A stretch of DNA of 64,000 nt from Zygosaccharomyces rouxii. Lineage: Eukaryota; Ascomycota; Saccharomycetes; Saccharomycetales; Saccharomycetaceae. Where the stretch lies: positions 186,001 to 250,000 of the forward strand of contig NC_012990.1 of NCBI RefSeq assembly GCF_000026365.1. The letters run 5' to 3'. The translations under genes and the position numbers were made by a program. Position 1 is the first letter of the stretch. Each line of letters begins with the position of its first letter. Positions 1 through 8,776 of the stretch are shown one piece after another. The notes beneath the pieces are model-generated. The model ran no database searches. It was not told where the DNA came from and was given only the letters and a program-made list of their open reading frames with translations.

Positions 1-598
1 AATTTAATAATTTTGCAACGCTCTTTAGAGACCAAAGATATTGATTGACTGTTGTAAACGGAAGTAATAATAATTTTTTATCTTCCACCATGTACTTGTC
101 ATAAAGACGTTTATTACGAAGAACAGTATCTCTAAATTCTGGTTTAATATTACCATTAGTATCAATATAGTCCAGAAATTGGGCCTCCATATTATGTGTA
201 AAAAGTCTGTTAAAAGGTGCTAACGAAAACTCTCTGTGAAGGAAAATTACGCTGTATCCATTAGCTAAAAATTGTTCTGCACTTGATGCACCTCTTGTAC
301 CAGCAGAAAAATTGTCAATAAATCTAACTGTATTATTTTCTAGGGGAACCGTTGTACCTCCCGATGTTACTAAAACGATTTTATCTCTGTTTAGTGATCG
401 CTGTAAGCCAATAAATTCCTTTGCATCTTTGATTAGATCTTCTAAATATGGTGGTTTAGGATTTGTAAGGAAATAGCGATCTTCATCACTCGTCTGCGCT
501 ATGGGGAATGCAGCTTCATTAATTGATCGATCAATTGCATGAGATACCTCTGTAATAGAGGTATGAATTTGCGATTTACTAGGAGAGCGTGGAACCAT
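1..598 (-). CDS. CAB2: Phosphopantothenate-cysteine ligase, 5' part (C-terminus off the window)
   Basis: Cab2 joins phosphopantothenate to cysteine, the second step of coenzyme A synthesis from pantothenate. The frame reads from ATG at 598 to the window edge with no stop, giving 199 residues of a protein that is about 365 residues in S. cerevisiae. Visible motifs are a TSGGTTVPLENN nucleotide-binding segment, then FIDNFSAGTRGASSAEQFL and LLLPFTTVNQYLW, all close to the yeast enzyme. The N-terminus (MVPRSPSK then QIHTSITEVSHAIDR) also matches, which supports this start. The missing C-terminal half lies left of base 1. The gene is transcribed away from the tRNA-Ile gene that begins 215 bp upstream. 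Identification is secure. Confidence 0.93.
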   Translation of the reverse strand, partial: MVPRSPSKSQIHTSITEVSHAIDRSINEAAFPIAQTSDEDRYFLTNPKPPYLEDLIKDAKEFIGLQRSLNRDKIVLVTSGGTTVPLENNTVRFIDNFSAGTRGASSAEQFLANGYSVIFLHREFSLAPFNRLFTHNMEAQFLDYIDTNGNIKPEFRDTVLRNKRLYDKYMVEDKKLLLLPFTTVNQYLWSLKSVAKLLN

Positions 599-812
599 TT
601 TGGGAACCTGACTTTAGCTCATCAATATACTACAAATTGTTGGTGGGTAAATTCATATAATGTACTCTGTATATTTATTCGTATGCATGAACTGTATTCA
701 TCATACATACCGTACATTGTCCATCGACTTCTCTCGTAAATTTACACTATTCAGATGATCTTCTTCTATTGTTATAACCAGAAATACCTATTTCTTCATT
801 CAACAATTAAAA

Positions 813-886
813 GGTCTCTTGGCCCAGTTGGTTAAGGCACCGTGCTAATAACGCGGGGATCAGCGGTTCGAACCCGCTAGAGACCA
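813..886 (+). tRNA. tRNA-Ile (anticodon AAU), copy 1
   Basis: A 74-nt cloverleaf with acceptor stem GGTCTCT/AGAGACC and discriminator A, a D arm carrying the A box, anticodon loop CTAATAA (AAU) and a T arm with GGTTCGAACC. It is almost identical to S. cerevisiae tRNA-Ile(AAU). No intron. A run of six T at 890-895 is the likely Pol III terminator. A second copy with the same sequence lies at 1946-2019, and both are preceded by the same short flank TTCAACAATTAA. Confidence 0.97.
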
Positions 887-1341
887 TTCTTTTTTCTGTA
901 TACCGAAAAGCAGTAGGGTTGGCAATACTGCAGGAGTCTATGCAGAGGAAAGGTGATTAAATCCCATAAACAGTAACCTTTTTGTTTTTATAAGTTTGGC
1001 CAAAGCCGTAGAGTCAACAGCGTTAGATAAATAAACCCTGCTGTGAAATCTGCCAAACTTGGTAGAAACTGAAGAATTTCTCTTGAATTCTTTCAATGGC
1101 GATTTCCTGAATTATGATTGAATAATTAGAGAGAAAGAGATCTAACAGTCGCTCTTCTGGGATCTAAGAGTGCTTTGGGATATTGCGCTTGAGATTCTAT
1201 TCATGAATTGTTATGTAGTTTTGGAAGCCAGGCAAGAAAATACTCCCTTTCAGACGATCGTGAAGGTTTAGAACTAGTATAAGTTCCATCATTTTAAAGA
1301 AAATGGGATTCCATAATTGAAATTGAAGAGCTTGCCAGTAA

Positions 1342-1916
1342 TTGCTTGAGAATATCACAGGTTTTACAATAGTGGATGATGGAGATTTCTACAATTATGT
1401 TAGGGGTGCTTTGGCAAATGGACTGGGACGAAGGTTTTCTCAGTTTATCAGAAGGCCATCCCGGACTGGCTCATTACGTCTGATAATGCTGCTAATCTTT
1501 CAAACAATTACCATGGCCCGTACTTTCTATAAATTAAAGTATGGAAACAGTTAAAGAATAAAACGATCAAGATACTGAATCTCCGGATACCGGATCTGGC
1601 ATATGGAATAATCCCAAGACTGATGCTCTCTTTATAGGAGACCCAGAGGAGCTAAACAGATTCCTGAGAGTTGGATTCCGGATCCATGATATCACTGCCG
1701 ATAAGAAGCTTAAAATGCGAATGAACAGTTTAGCGGACTTGGCTACAGAAGGAGTTGAGTCAACATTTAGAAAAAAAAATTGAAGGAGATAAAGAAGCTG
1801 AACCCTTAGTCTTCGAAGAGGCTGAAGAAGTATTAAAACTTAATTCTGAATTTACTGAAGGTAAATTGATGGTGTACCAGATATCAAACTTATTACGAAA
1901 TATTACAAGTTCGTGA
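1342..1916 (+). pseudogene. Decayed coding remnant between two tRNA-Ile genes, possibly retrotransposon Gag
   Basis: No intact gene lies between the two tRNA-Ile genes, but open stretches in different frames follow one another. A 70-codon frame covers 1342-1554 (no ATG start). A second frame runs 1562-1783 and contains TDALFIGDPEELNRFLRVGF. At an A-rich run near 1772 the frame shifts, and reading continues to TGA at 1914-1916. The last two pieces make about 118 codons broken by a single indel. The F-x-GDPEEL-x-x-FL pattern resembles the start of retrotransposon capsid (Gag) domains, and Ty elements favour tRNA flanks; this link is inference. No LTRs, primer-binding site or polymerase motifs were found. 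Bases 887-1341 hold nothing recognisable. Confidence 0.35.
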
Positions 1917-1945
1917 CAGTTTTTGTACTTTTTCAACAATTAAGA

Positions 1946-2019
1946 GGTCTCTTGGCCCAGTTGGTTAAGGCACCGTGCTAATAACGCGGGGATCAGCGGT
2001 TCGAACCCGCTAGAGACCA
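1946..2019 (+). tRNA. tRNA-Ile (anticodon AAU), copy 2
   Basis: This copy has the same 74-nt sequence as the tRNA-Ile gene at 813-886: same acceptor stem, AAU anticodon loop and T arm, with discriminator A. The flanks differ except for about a dozen bases upstream (TTCAACAATTAA). A run of five T at 2023-2027 is a suitable Pol III terminator. No intron. Confidence 0.97.
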
Positions 2020-2638
2020 AACTTTTTGACAAATTTTCAAATTTGTTTCACATCGTTTTCAACGCAATGCTGAGATTTTCGCCCGTTTTTTTTTTTTTTT
2101 TTTTTTTTCTTTACTTCCTTCCTAATGTTGATAGACACGTCTCATCTCATCAGCTAAATAGCAATTAAAGCCGAAGAGAGAGGAAAGTTCTTACAAGGTA
2201 GAAAGGTTCTGCTATAGTTGCGACTAATATCACTATTAAGGAATAGAAGAACTTGACACAAGACTATCTGTGATCTAGTCAAGTCTCCCTTCTATTCGTC
2301 TTTCATTTTTTTTTGTTTTTTTGTTTCATTTCCTGTTACTGTTGTTGTTAATAATATTACCATAATAGTTATCATCACCACCCACTACTGTTGTTGTTAT
2401 TATTAACATTATCATTATTATTAACGTTGTCATCGTTGTTTTGTTTTTATTTCGATTGCTTGGAATTCGTCTGCTATTACAATACTCACAAAGCAGAAAC
2501 AATATAACGGAGAATTTCGAAATCCATTTATTATTATCATCAGCAGCGGTTATAAGTTTTTGAAGAAGATTTTACGCTGTATTGTATTATATCCAGCATA
2601 ATATTATCATTCGAATTTCGATTTTTACCTAAATTTTC
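2020..2638 (+). promoter_or_regulatory. PUB1 upstream region with T23 tract and triplet-rich leader
   Basis: This 619-bp stretch holds the PUB1 promoter and probable 5' leader and no gene. Bases 2086-2108 are an uninterrupted T23 run, a typical nucleosome-depleting tract. Bases 2335-2450 are low-complexity GTT/ATT/ATC/ACC triplets, an unusual purine/pyrimidine pattern for a yeast leader. No TATA box near the start codon stands out. Confidence 0.5.
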
Positions 2639-3871
2639 ATGATGTCAGAAGAACAAGGTCCAGTAATTGGTGTTAATGCCAGTGTTCCTGTTCAAGAGGA
2701 ACCTACAGTTTCTCCATCACCCGAAAGATCGGACAGTGAAGAAAGGGAAACTACCCCAGTTGTACCTGCCAATGCTACTAAAGGTGGTAGAGAAACATCT
2801 GATAGAGTCTTGTATGTTGGTAATTTGGATAAATCGATTACTGAAGAAGTTCTAAGACAGTACTTTCAAGTTGGGGGTCAAATCTCCAATGTTAAGGTTA
2901 TGATTGACAAGAATAATGCTCGTGCCAATTATGCATTTGTTGAATACTTCAAATCACATGACGCTAATATCGCACTACAGACTTTAAATGGTAAGCAGAT
3001 TGAGAATAATGTCGTAAGAATCAATTGGGCTTTCCAAAGTCAACAGGCTTTACCTGATGAAAACACTTACAATCTCTTCGTTGGTGACTTAAGTGTTGAC
3101 GTCGATGATGAAACTTTGTGCAATGCGTTTAGGAGTTTCCCCAGTTTTATTCAAGGCCACGTTATGTGGGATATGCAAACCGGTGGTTCTAGAGGTTATG
3201 GATTTGTTTCATTTGGTGATCAAGAACAAGCTCAATTGGCAATGGACTCAATGCAATCTCAAGAGTTAAACGGTAGACCATTGAGAATCAATTGGGCATC
3301 TAAACGTGAAAACCATCACAATGGCAACCGTCGTGGTGGTCTTGCTGGTAACCGTAACGGAGGCATGCGTCTATTCCCTAATAATAACAATGGCTTTGGT
3401 AGAGGTATGCCTATGCCACCACCAAATTCTATGGGTATCCCACTTGGGGGCACATTACCACCAAATGCTCAACCAATGGGTGCACCACCATCTGGTCCTG
3501 CCCCAACGGTTCCACCTCCTGTGAACCCACAAGCTGTGGAAGCTATGATTAGAAGAGCTCCACCAAGAGTTACTACCTCTTACATTGGTAACATTCCACA
3601 TTTTGCTACAGACAGTGATTTAATTCCACTTTTGCAAAATTTCGGTTTCATCTTGGACTTCAAACATTATCCAGAGAAGGGTTGTTGCTTTGTGAAATAC
3701 GATACTCATGAGCAAGCTGCAGTTTGTATTGTAGCTTTAGCCAATTTCTTCTTTCAAGGACGTAATTTGAGAACTGGCTGGGGTAAAGAAAGAACTACAT
3801 TTGTACCAATGGCACAACCACAGCAACCAATGATGATGGCAGATCAATCTCAACAACCTATTGAGCATTAG
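2639..3871 (+). CDS. PUB1: Poly(A)+ RNA-binding protein with three RRMs
   Basis: Pub1 binds poly(U) and AU-rich mRNA in nucleus and cytoplasm, stabilises transcripts and joins stress granules. The 410-residue product carries three RRMs. RRM1 is at about 56-132 (RNP2 LYVGNL at 58-63, RNP1 NYAFVEY at 97-103), RRM2 at 144-220 (LFVGDL, RGYGFVSF) and RRM3 at 313-383 (SYIGNI, KGCCFVKY). A Gly/Asn/Met/Pro-rich linker (about 225-300) separates RRM2 and RRM3, as in the yeast protein, which is slightly longer (453). Two ATG codons in tandem open the frame; the first is used here. The C-terminus is Gln/Met rich. In S. cerevisiae PUB1 (YNL016W) adjoins PBI2 (YNL015W); here they are about 4 kb apart with UBP1, EXP1 and YFH1 between. 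Confidence 0.94.
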   Translation: MMSEEQGPVIGVNASVPVQEEPTVSPSPERSDSEERETTPVVPANATKGGRETSDRVLYVGNLDKSITEEVLRQYFQVGGQISNVKVMIDKNNARANYAFVEYFKSHDANIALQTLNGKQIENNVVRINWAFQSQQALPDENTYNLFVGDLSVDVDDETLCNAFRSFPSFIQGHVMWDMQTGGSRGYGFVSFGDQEQAQLAMDSMQSQELNGRPLRINWASKRENHHNGNRRGGLAGNRNGGMRLFPNNNNGFGRGMPMPPPNSMGIPLGGTLPPNAQPMGAPPSGPAPTVPPPVNPQAVEAMIRRAPPRVTTSYIGNIPHFATDSDLIPLLQNFGFILDFKHYPEKGCCFVKYDTHEQAAVCIVALANFFFQGRNLRTGWGKERTTFVPMAQPQQPMMMADQSQQPIEH

Positions 3872-4416
3872 AAATTACAGTCACAAGACTTTCGAAAAGA
3901 AGAAAAAAGTAAGATAAATCATAATATAAGTCATAAAATAACATAAAAAAATTCCAAGAAACCATTTTCCGAGAAATACTGAAATTCTGTCATCCCTGTA
4001 GAAGATTATATGAGGACCCATGAGTGACAAATAATTGTGTAAAGTATTAAGGAACTATAAAATATATCTATCTGTGTACTGACTGTGTAGAAAATTCGAT
4101 CCCGTTTACAGTGATTTGGAGAAAAAAATTTGGCCGAACCACCAAGAGCATCGAGGAAGACGATCAAAAGGAATAATCCCAGCTTGAACTAATTCCTAAG
4201 AATATCAATTATATCAGATTCAAGGGGATACTGATAAAGTATTATGGTATTAGGACAGCTCTAATCAACACCATTTAAGATATATTTTTTCTTATAGTTG
4301 TCAAAAGGAAGAAGTGGGTAAAAAGCTGTTCTTTACGTCAAATACCGTTATAAATCATTATCGCCATCGGCATCATCATTCATCTATCATCAATATAACC
4401 ATCTCAATTCCTTTGT
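3872..4416. other. PUB1-UBP1 intergenic region, no gene seen
   Basis: This 545-bp stretch carries the 3' end of PUB1 and the UBP1 promoter. It is AT-rich with no ORF of note, no tRNA cloverleaf and no convincing box C/D or H/ACA arrangement. The last 60 bases before UBP1 are CAT-rich (ATCATCAT type), typical of a yeast leader. Confidence 0.5.
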
Positions 4417-6654
4417 ATGAGTTTTGTTTTGGGACCTATAGTACAAAAAATCTCCTCATTCATTTCAAACAACAATAATAAGACTAGCATCCCAATCGCA
4501 TTAGGTATAGTAATTCTATCGACTGCATTTTTATTTCTAAAGAGTAAGAAACATAATTCTAACGTAGGTGATATTGCAAGAGGAATGACATCAAAAAGTG
4601 GATTTAGACGTTGGATGCCTCGTTCTGGTCAAATGGAAAATGAAGTTTTGAAAAGAGGTGGTAACATCGGTGGGTTGGTAAATGATGGTAACACCTGTTT
4701 TATGAATTGTGTTTTACAATCGATGGCATCTTCTAAAGAACTTCTGAAATTTTTAGATGAAGAAATTGCATGCAAAGCAAAATTGGATGAAGATCAATCA
4801 AACGGAGATGATGTTAATAATGAAAAACCTCATAATACATCAAAACAACAACAGAAGCGAGAGGAAGAGGCAAAGAGTGAAGGTGAAACCGTTCCAGATG
4901 TTACATTTAGCGCTGCCCTTAAGGAGTTGTTAGATAAATTGAACGCCAAGTATTACCGTGACAGACCTTATTTTAAAGCCAACAAACTCTTGAAATCGAT
5001 GTCTAAAGCGCCTAATAAAAATATTTTATTAGGTTATGATCAGGAAGATGCACAAGAGTTTTTCCAAACCATGCTTTCAGAGCTGGAGAAAAATGCAAAA
5101 TCCTTGGATAACACTACTATAGATAAACATGCAATCCTTGAAAAGGATTTACCAGAAACCGCTGTCATAGGTCAAGCACGTCTAGACCATGTGGGTGCCG
5201 TCTATATTCCAACCGAACAAGTGACTCCCAATTTGATCCCACCCGGTAGTAAAGAAAAGTATTTTACCAAGTTTAAATTGATTACACCATTGGATGGTAT
5301 TCTTGCAGAAAGAATTGGTTGTTTACAGTGTGGTGAAACCGGTGGTATTCGTTACTCAGTATCATCTGGATTAAGTTTAAACTTACCAAGTGATAATATG
5401 GGATCATCGTTAAAATTATCTGATCTTTTAAAGGATTACATTAAACCCGAAATTATTGAAGGTGTAGAATGTAATCGTTGTGCATTGATTGCCGTTCGTG
5501 ACCATTTAAAGGAACAATTACAGCAATATGAAGATAAAAAGGCTAATGCAATACCTGCTAAACTATGTCAGGCATTCCAGTCCAGAATTCAAGAATTGGA
5601 AAAAGTTTTGAGTAAGCCAGTTATTGATGATGAAGAATATAAAAAGCTTCACACGGAAAACATGGTCCGTAAATCTTCTAAGTCCAAACAAGTGCTGATA
5701 TCAAGACCACCACCTTTACTGGCGATTCACATCAATAGGTCCGTCTTTGACCCTCGAACTTTCATGATCAGAAAAAATAATGCTCGTGTTCTTTTCAAGT
5801 CAAGATTGAACCTATCACCATGGTGCTGTGATATCGATGAGATTAATATGGATGCACGTATGCCTATGTCTCAAAAAGAAGAAGTTATTATGGATTCAAG
5901 CGAAGATGAAAATGTTGGTGGTGAATTTTACACTAAATTACATCAAAAATACGAAAGAGAATTTGAGGATAGCGATGAAGATTCCGATCAACCCATTGGT
6001 AGCAGTGATGATAAACTTGTTAGCAACTATGATCCATTGGGTGGTGATGGTAACTCGCTATCATCGTACTCAGATGAAGAAGAGAGTAACGAATCTGATT
6101 ACATCGAAAAGACTGATGCACTCGGTAATACAATTAGAGAACCTAGGGCAAGAGCTAATGATAAAGTGGAAGTTGCAGTCCGTGAAAATGCTTCAGGTGC
6201 TTCTTCATCTGAAGAAGAAGAAGAACCTGAAGATAAAAATCAAGAGATGGATGGTGATGATGAAGATGAGAGAGCATCAGCGCCACAAAACACTGAAAGT
6301 GAAGGCGAAGATGAAGGTGAAGCTACCAATGGCCCACTACCATCTAAATTTTCTGTACCAGCTACTCCCTTAACATACTCGCTACGTTCTGTAGTGGTTC
6401 ATTACGGTACACATAATTACGGTCATTACATTGCCTTTAGAAGATACAGAGGTTACTGGTGGAGAATCAGTGATGAGACCGTTTATATCGTTGATGAAAC
6501 TGAAGTATTGTCCACACCGGGTGTCTTTATGTTGTTTTACGAATACGATTACGATGAGAGCACTGGTCAAACAAAGCAAGAAGATTGGCAACTTGAAGAA
6601 GAATACAATCCTGAAAAAATAGAAATTGCTGGAGAGCCTGAAAGCTTATCATGA
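4417..6654 (+). CDS. UBP1: Ubiquitin-specific protease 1, membrane-anchored
   Basis: Ubp1 is a cysteine protease that removes ubiquitin from proteins. The 745-residue product has an N-terminal hydrophobic segment at about 25-41, a predicted membrane anchor, then a split USP domain. The Cys box GLVNDGNTCFMN at 86-97 holds the catalytic Cys94, and the His box NYGHYIAF near the C-terminus holds His670. Two CxxC pairs (C302/C305 and C352/C355) form the zinc-binding finger. A long acidic Ser/Glu/Asp-rich insertion (about 485-640) separates the finger from the His box, as in the yeast enzyme (809 residues). The order UBP1, EXP1, YFH1 matches YDL122W, YDL121C, YDL120W. Confidence 0.95.
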   Translation: MSFVLGPIVQKISSFISNNNNKTSIPIALGIVILSTAFLFLKSKKHNSNVGDIARGMTSKSGFRRWMPRSGQMENEVLKRGGNIGGLVNDGNTCFMNCVLQSMASSKELLKFLDEEIACKAKLDEDQSNGDDVNNEKPHNTSKQQQKREEEAKSEGETVPDVTFSAALKELLDKLNAKYYRDRPYFKANKLLKSMSKAPNKNILLGYDQEDAQEFFQTMLSELEKNAKSLDNTTIDKHAILEKDLPETAVIGQARLDHVGAVYIPTEQVTPNLIPPGSKEKYFTKFKLITPLDGILAERIGCLQCGETGGIRYSVSSGLSLNLPSDNMGSSLKLSDLLKDYIKPEIIEGVECNRCALIAVRDHLKEQLQQYEDKKANAIPAKLCQAFQSRIQELEKVLSKPVIDDEEYKKLHTENMVRKSSKSKQVLISRPPPLLAIHINRSVFDPRTFMIRKNNARVLFKSRLNLSPWCCDIDEINMDARMPMSQKEEVIMDSSEDENVGGEFYTKLHQKYEREFEDSDEDSDQPIGSSDDKLVSNYDPLGGDGNSLSSYSDEEESNESDYIEKTDALGNTIREPRARANDKVEVAVRENASGASSSEEEEEPEDKNQEMDGDDEDERASAPQNTESEGEDEGEATNGPLPSKFSVPATPLTYSLRSVVVHYGTHNYGHYIAFRRYRGYWWRISDETVYIVDETEVLSTPGVFMLFYEYDYDESTGQTKQEDWQLEEEYNPEKIEIAGEPESLS

Positions 6655-6796
6655 GACAGAGTCAATTAATTGAATTAACAAACAAAGCAAAAATTAAAGA
6701 AAAACAACATAAAATTACATATTAAATATAACTATTACTTATTTTTTTATTTTGTCTATTAATTACATATGTTTTTTTGTCTTGTCTCTCTAATCA

Positions 6797-7123
6797 TCAT
6801 ACATGGGCCTTTGGGCGTTGATCATTTTCATCATCATCTGCACTGATCAGTTCGTCCAAATCGTAGTCGTAATGGTTGGGGTCTTCACTGTAATTACCAA
6901 TAACCCTCTTCTTGAGACCAGTCTTAGAATCTATTTCAAATCCGTGAGAACTGGATTTGCCAATATCTTTTTCACTAGAAAGCTTGAATTTCAACCTATG
7001 GTCATTACTAGTCCTTGAGTTCTTTTGACCAATCTTAAACCCACCAACACCTGAAAGTGTTGGCAGCAAGAGGGCAAAAATTATGACAAAGATGAAGAAC
7101 AACAGGTAGAAATAAAAATCCAT
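6797..7123 (-). CDS. EXP1: Small single-pass membrane protein, Exp1 (YDL121C) family
   Basis: Exp1 is a small ER membrane protein involved in export of the plasma-membrane ATPase Pma1. The 108-residue product opens with a hydrophobic segment (MDFYFYLLFFIFVIIFALLL, residues 1-20), followed by a polar, basic then acidic tail ending in a DDDEND stretch. The frame stays open upstream to 7216 but contains no ATG there, so the start at 7123 is the first usable one. Assignment rests mainly on position: it sits convergent to UBP1 and divergent from YFH1, exactly where YDL121C lies. I could not align it, and the S. cerevisiae protein is somewhat longer (149). Confidence 0.75.
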   Translation of the reverse strand: MDFYFYLLFFIFVIIFALLLPTLSGVGGFKIGQKNSRTSNDHRLKFKLSSEKDIGKSSSHGFEIDSKTGLKKRVIGNYSEDPNHYDYDLDELISADDDENDQRPKAHV

Positions 7124-7300
7124 GACTGATTCTCCAAGCCTTTGAATCGAATAAAAATCCACTTTTGACTTCGATTGTTCAACTCGCGATGACTTTTCAA
7201 ACTTAACTTTTTTCACGCATTATCATATAAAAGTACGTAGCTAAGATCAAGTTCCTTATACACTGGAGTAGAACCCATCAGCAGAAGGCCTAATCCAGAA

Positions 7301-7831
7301 ATGATTCGTTCAACATTTGTTAGAGCTTCAAGACTCGGTAGAACTTGTACTGCTGCATCAGCAATCCGTAGAGCATCATTACTGCCTATTCGCAAATGGA
7401 ATTACCCACACCCACAACTGCATGCTCAAAGATTCTACGCAGAATCGTTCACCTTAGGTGATGAAATACCACCAGAAGTGACTAATTTATCTTTTCAAAC
7501 GTACCATGAGCAAGCCGATACGTTTTTAGAATCGCTCTCAGATCAATTAGAAGCCCTGAGCCAGAAGTACCCGGAAAGTGTGCCTGACGTTGAATTGACC
7601 CAAGGTGTCATGCAATTGGAACTAGGCGGAATCGGTAGCTATGTCATAAACAAGCAGCCTCCAAATAAGCAAATATGGCTGGCATCGCCAGTTTCAGGCC
7701 CTAATCGTTTTGATTTCTACAAGAACGAATGGATCTCACTGAGAGATGGGTCTAAACTACTCGATATATTGAATGAAGAGATTAATCAAGCGGTTACAGA
7801 GGAGAATGTAACTTTAACTCCCAGTGACTAA
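7301..7831 (+). CDS. YFH1: Frataxin, mitochondrial iron-sulfur cluster assembly
   Basis: Frataxin acts in the mitochondrial matrix, helping cysteine desulfurase and iron delivery in Fe-S cluster and heme synthesis. The 176-residue product starts with an Arg-rich, acid-free presequence (residues 1-45). The frataxin fold follows at about 65-165: an acidic helix (QADTFLESLSDQLEALSQ), then strand sequence with IGSYVINKQPPNKQIWLASP at 111-130, the family signature. Length is nearly that of the yeast protein (174). It is transcribed divergently from EXP1, with 177 bp between the start codons. Confidence 0.95.
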   Translation: MIRSTFVRASRLGRTCTAASAIRRASLLPIRKWNYPHPQLHAQRFYAESFTLGDEIPPEVTNLSFQTYHEQADTFLESLSDQLEALSQKYPESVPDVELTQGVMQLELGGIGSYVINKQPPNKQIWLASPVSGPNRFDFYKNEWISLRDGSKLLDILNEEINQAVTEENVTLTPSD

Positions 7832-7957
7832 TAAACCGCAATGATCAATACTCCTCTTAGGACTATATTTATACCTATATACATATATATATATGTAATT
7901 ATCTCGACGATGATGAACGAACGGCGCTAGCTCGTTGCGGACGACGAGGGTTGCAGG

Positions 7958-7965
7958 TATAAAAG
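7958..7965 (+). promoter_or_regulatory. TATA box upstream of PBI2
   Basis: TATAAAAG lies 114 bp before the PBI2 start codon, inside a GC-rich block that contrasts with its surroundings, followed by AGGGG-like sequence. The spacing fits a yeast TATA-dependent, inducible promoter. Confidence 0.5.
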
Positions 7966-8071
7966 GGGAGCTAGATCGAGGTAGCAGAGTACACAACTCC
8001 TATCAACAATAATAACCTTACGACCATATCGCACAATATTTCTATTCAGGTATATACATTCAAATTTGAAA

Positions 8072-8302
8072 ATGGCTGGTAAATCATTTATAGTTACATT
8101 GAAAGAGAACGCTCCAGATGCTGACGTTTCAAAGTTTAAGGACTCCATCAAGGACTTGAACGGTTCTATTACTCACGAATTTTCGCTGATCAAGGGTTAC
8201 ACTGTTCATTTGCCAGAAACCTTGCACGCCAATAAGCTGAAGGATAGTCACAATTCGATTATTGCCAATATCGAAGAAGACAAGGAAGTTCATACACAAT
8301 AA
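8072..8302 (+). CDS. PBI2: Proteinase B inhibitor I2B
   Basis: Pbi2 is a small cytosolic inhibitor of vacuolar subtilase Prb1 and, with thioredoxin, part of the LMA1 complex that promotes vacuole inheritance and fusion. The 76-residue product has the inhibitor I9 fold: KSFIVTLKEN at the N-terminus, HEFSLIKGYTVHLPE in the middle and the conserved ending NIEEDKEVHT then Q, near-identical to the yeast inhibitor. The frame also reads from a TTG two codons earlier, but the ATG at 8072 is the eukaryotic start. It lies immediately upstream of AMS1, on the same strand. Confidence 0.94.
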   Translation: MAGKSFIVTLKENAPDADVSKFKDSIKDLNGSITHEFSLIKGYTVHLPETLHANKLKDSHNSIIANIEEDKEVHTQ

Positions 8303-8489
8303 GGACTGGGTCGGAAGTATTACGGAACGGAATAGGTGTTGAATTATTTGATTAATTAGGTGATATAACAGTATACTAAGATTAATAGATTTAATCACTG
8401 GCTCTATCAAAAAAGAGGTAAAGGTGAAGGGGGATGGAGGAGCCTGAGTATGTAAAAGGGTACTATACGGGTATAGCGGCTGCATATGA

Positions 8490-8589
8490 CACGTGATATA
8501 TGGTCACGTGAATATCACGTGTCTAGCTGAGTAACCCCGCCCCCTGTAAATAAATAAGGGGTGGGCAGAAATAAGCACCTTTTACCCCT
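8490..8589 (+). promoter_or_regulatory. AMS1 promoter: three CACGTG boxes and STRE-like motifs
   Basis: Three perfect CACGTG palindromes occur within 32 bp (8490-8495, 8505-8510, 8516-8521). They are followed by CCCCGCCCCCT (8535-8545), AGGGG (8557-8561) and CCCCT (8585-8589). CACGTG is bound by Cbf1, Pho4 and related bHLH factors; CCCCT/AGGGG is the Msn2/4 stress element. The cluster lies 190-290 bp before the AMS1 start. Which factor acts here is inference. Confidence 0.6.
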
Positions 8590-8776
8590 AAAGCTACTAT
8601 AACACCAACGAAGCCAACTCTCTGGTTTCAACTCCATTAGACAGTAGAATTGGAGAAACCAAATTTTATTGATATAAAAGGTGACCCAAGATTTGCCACA
8701 ATTGCTAGATTCCCCAGATCTGTTCGACGAGTTTGCTAAGGTATAGTGTAGTCCTATCCCTAGGTTCTCAATCGCT

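Noticed and set aside
539..739. 66-codon plus-strand frame beside CAB2
   Set aside because: It overlaps the CAB2 start region on the other strand and has no recognisable feature.
7124..7216. N-terminal extension of EXP1 by 31 codons
   Set aside because: It starts with GTG and has no ATG; the membrane-anchor start at 7123 is more plausible.
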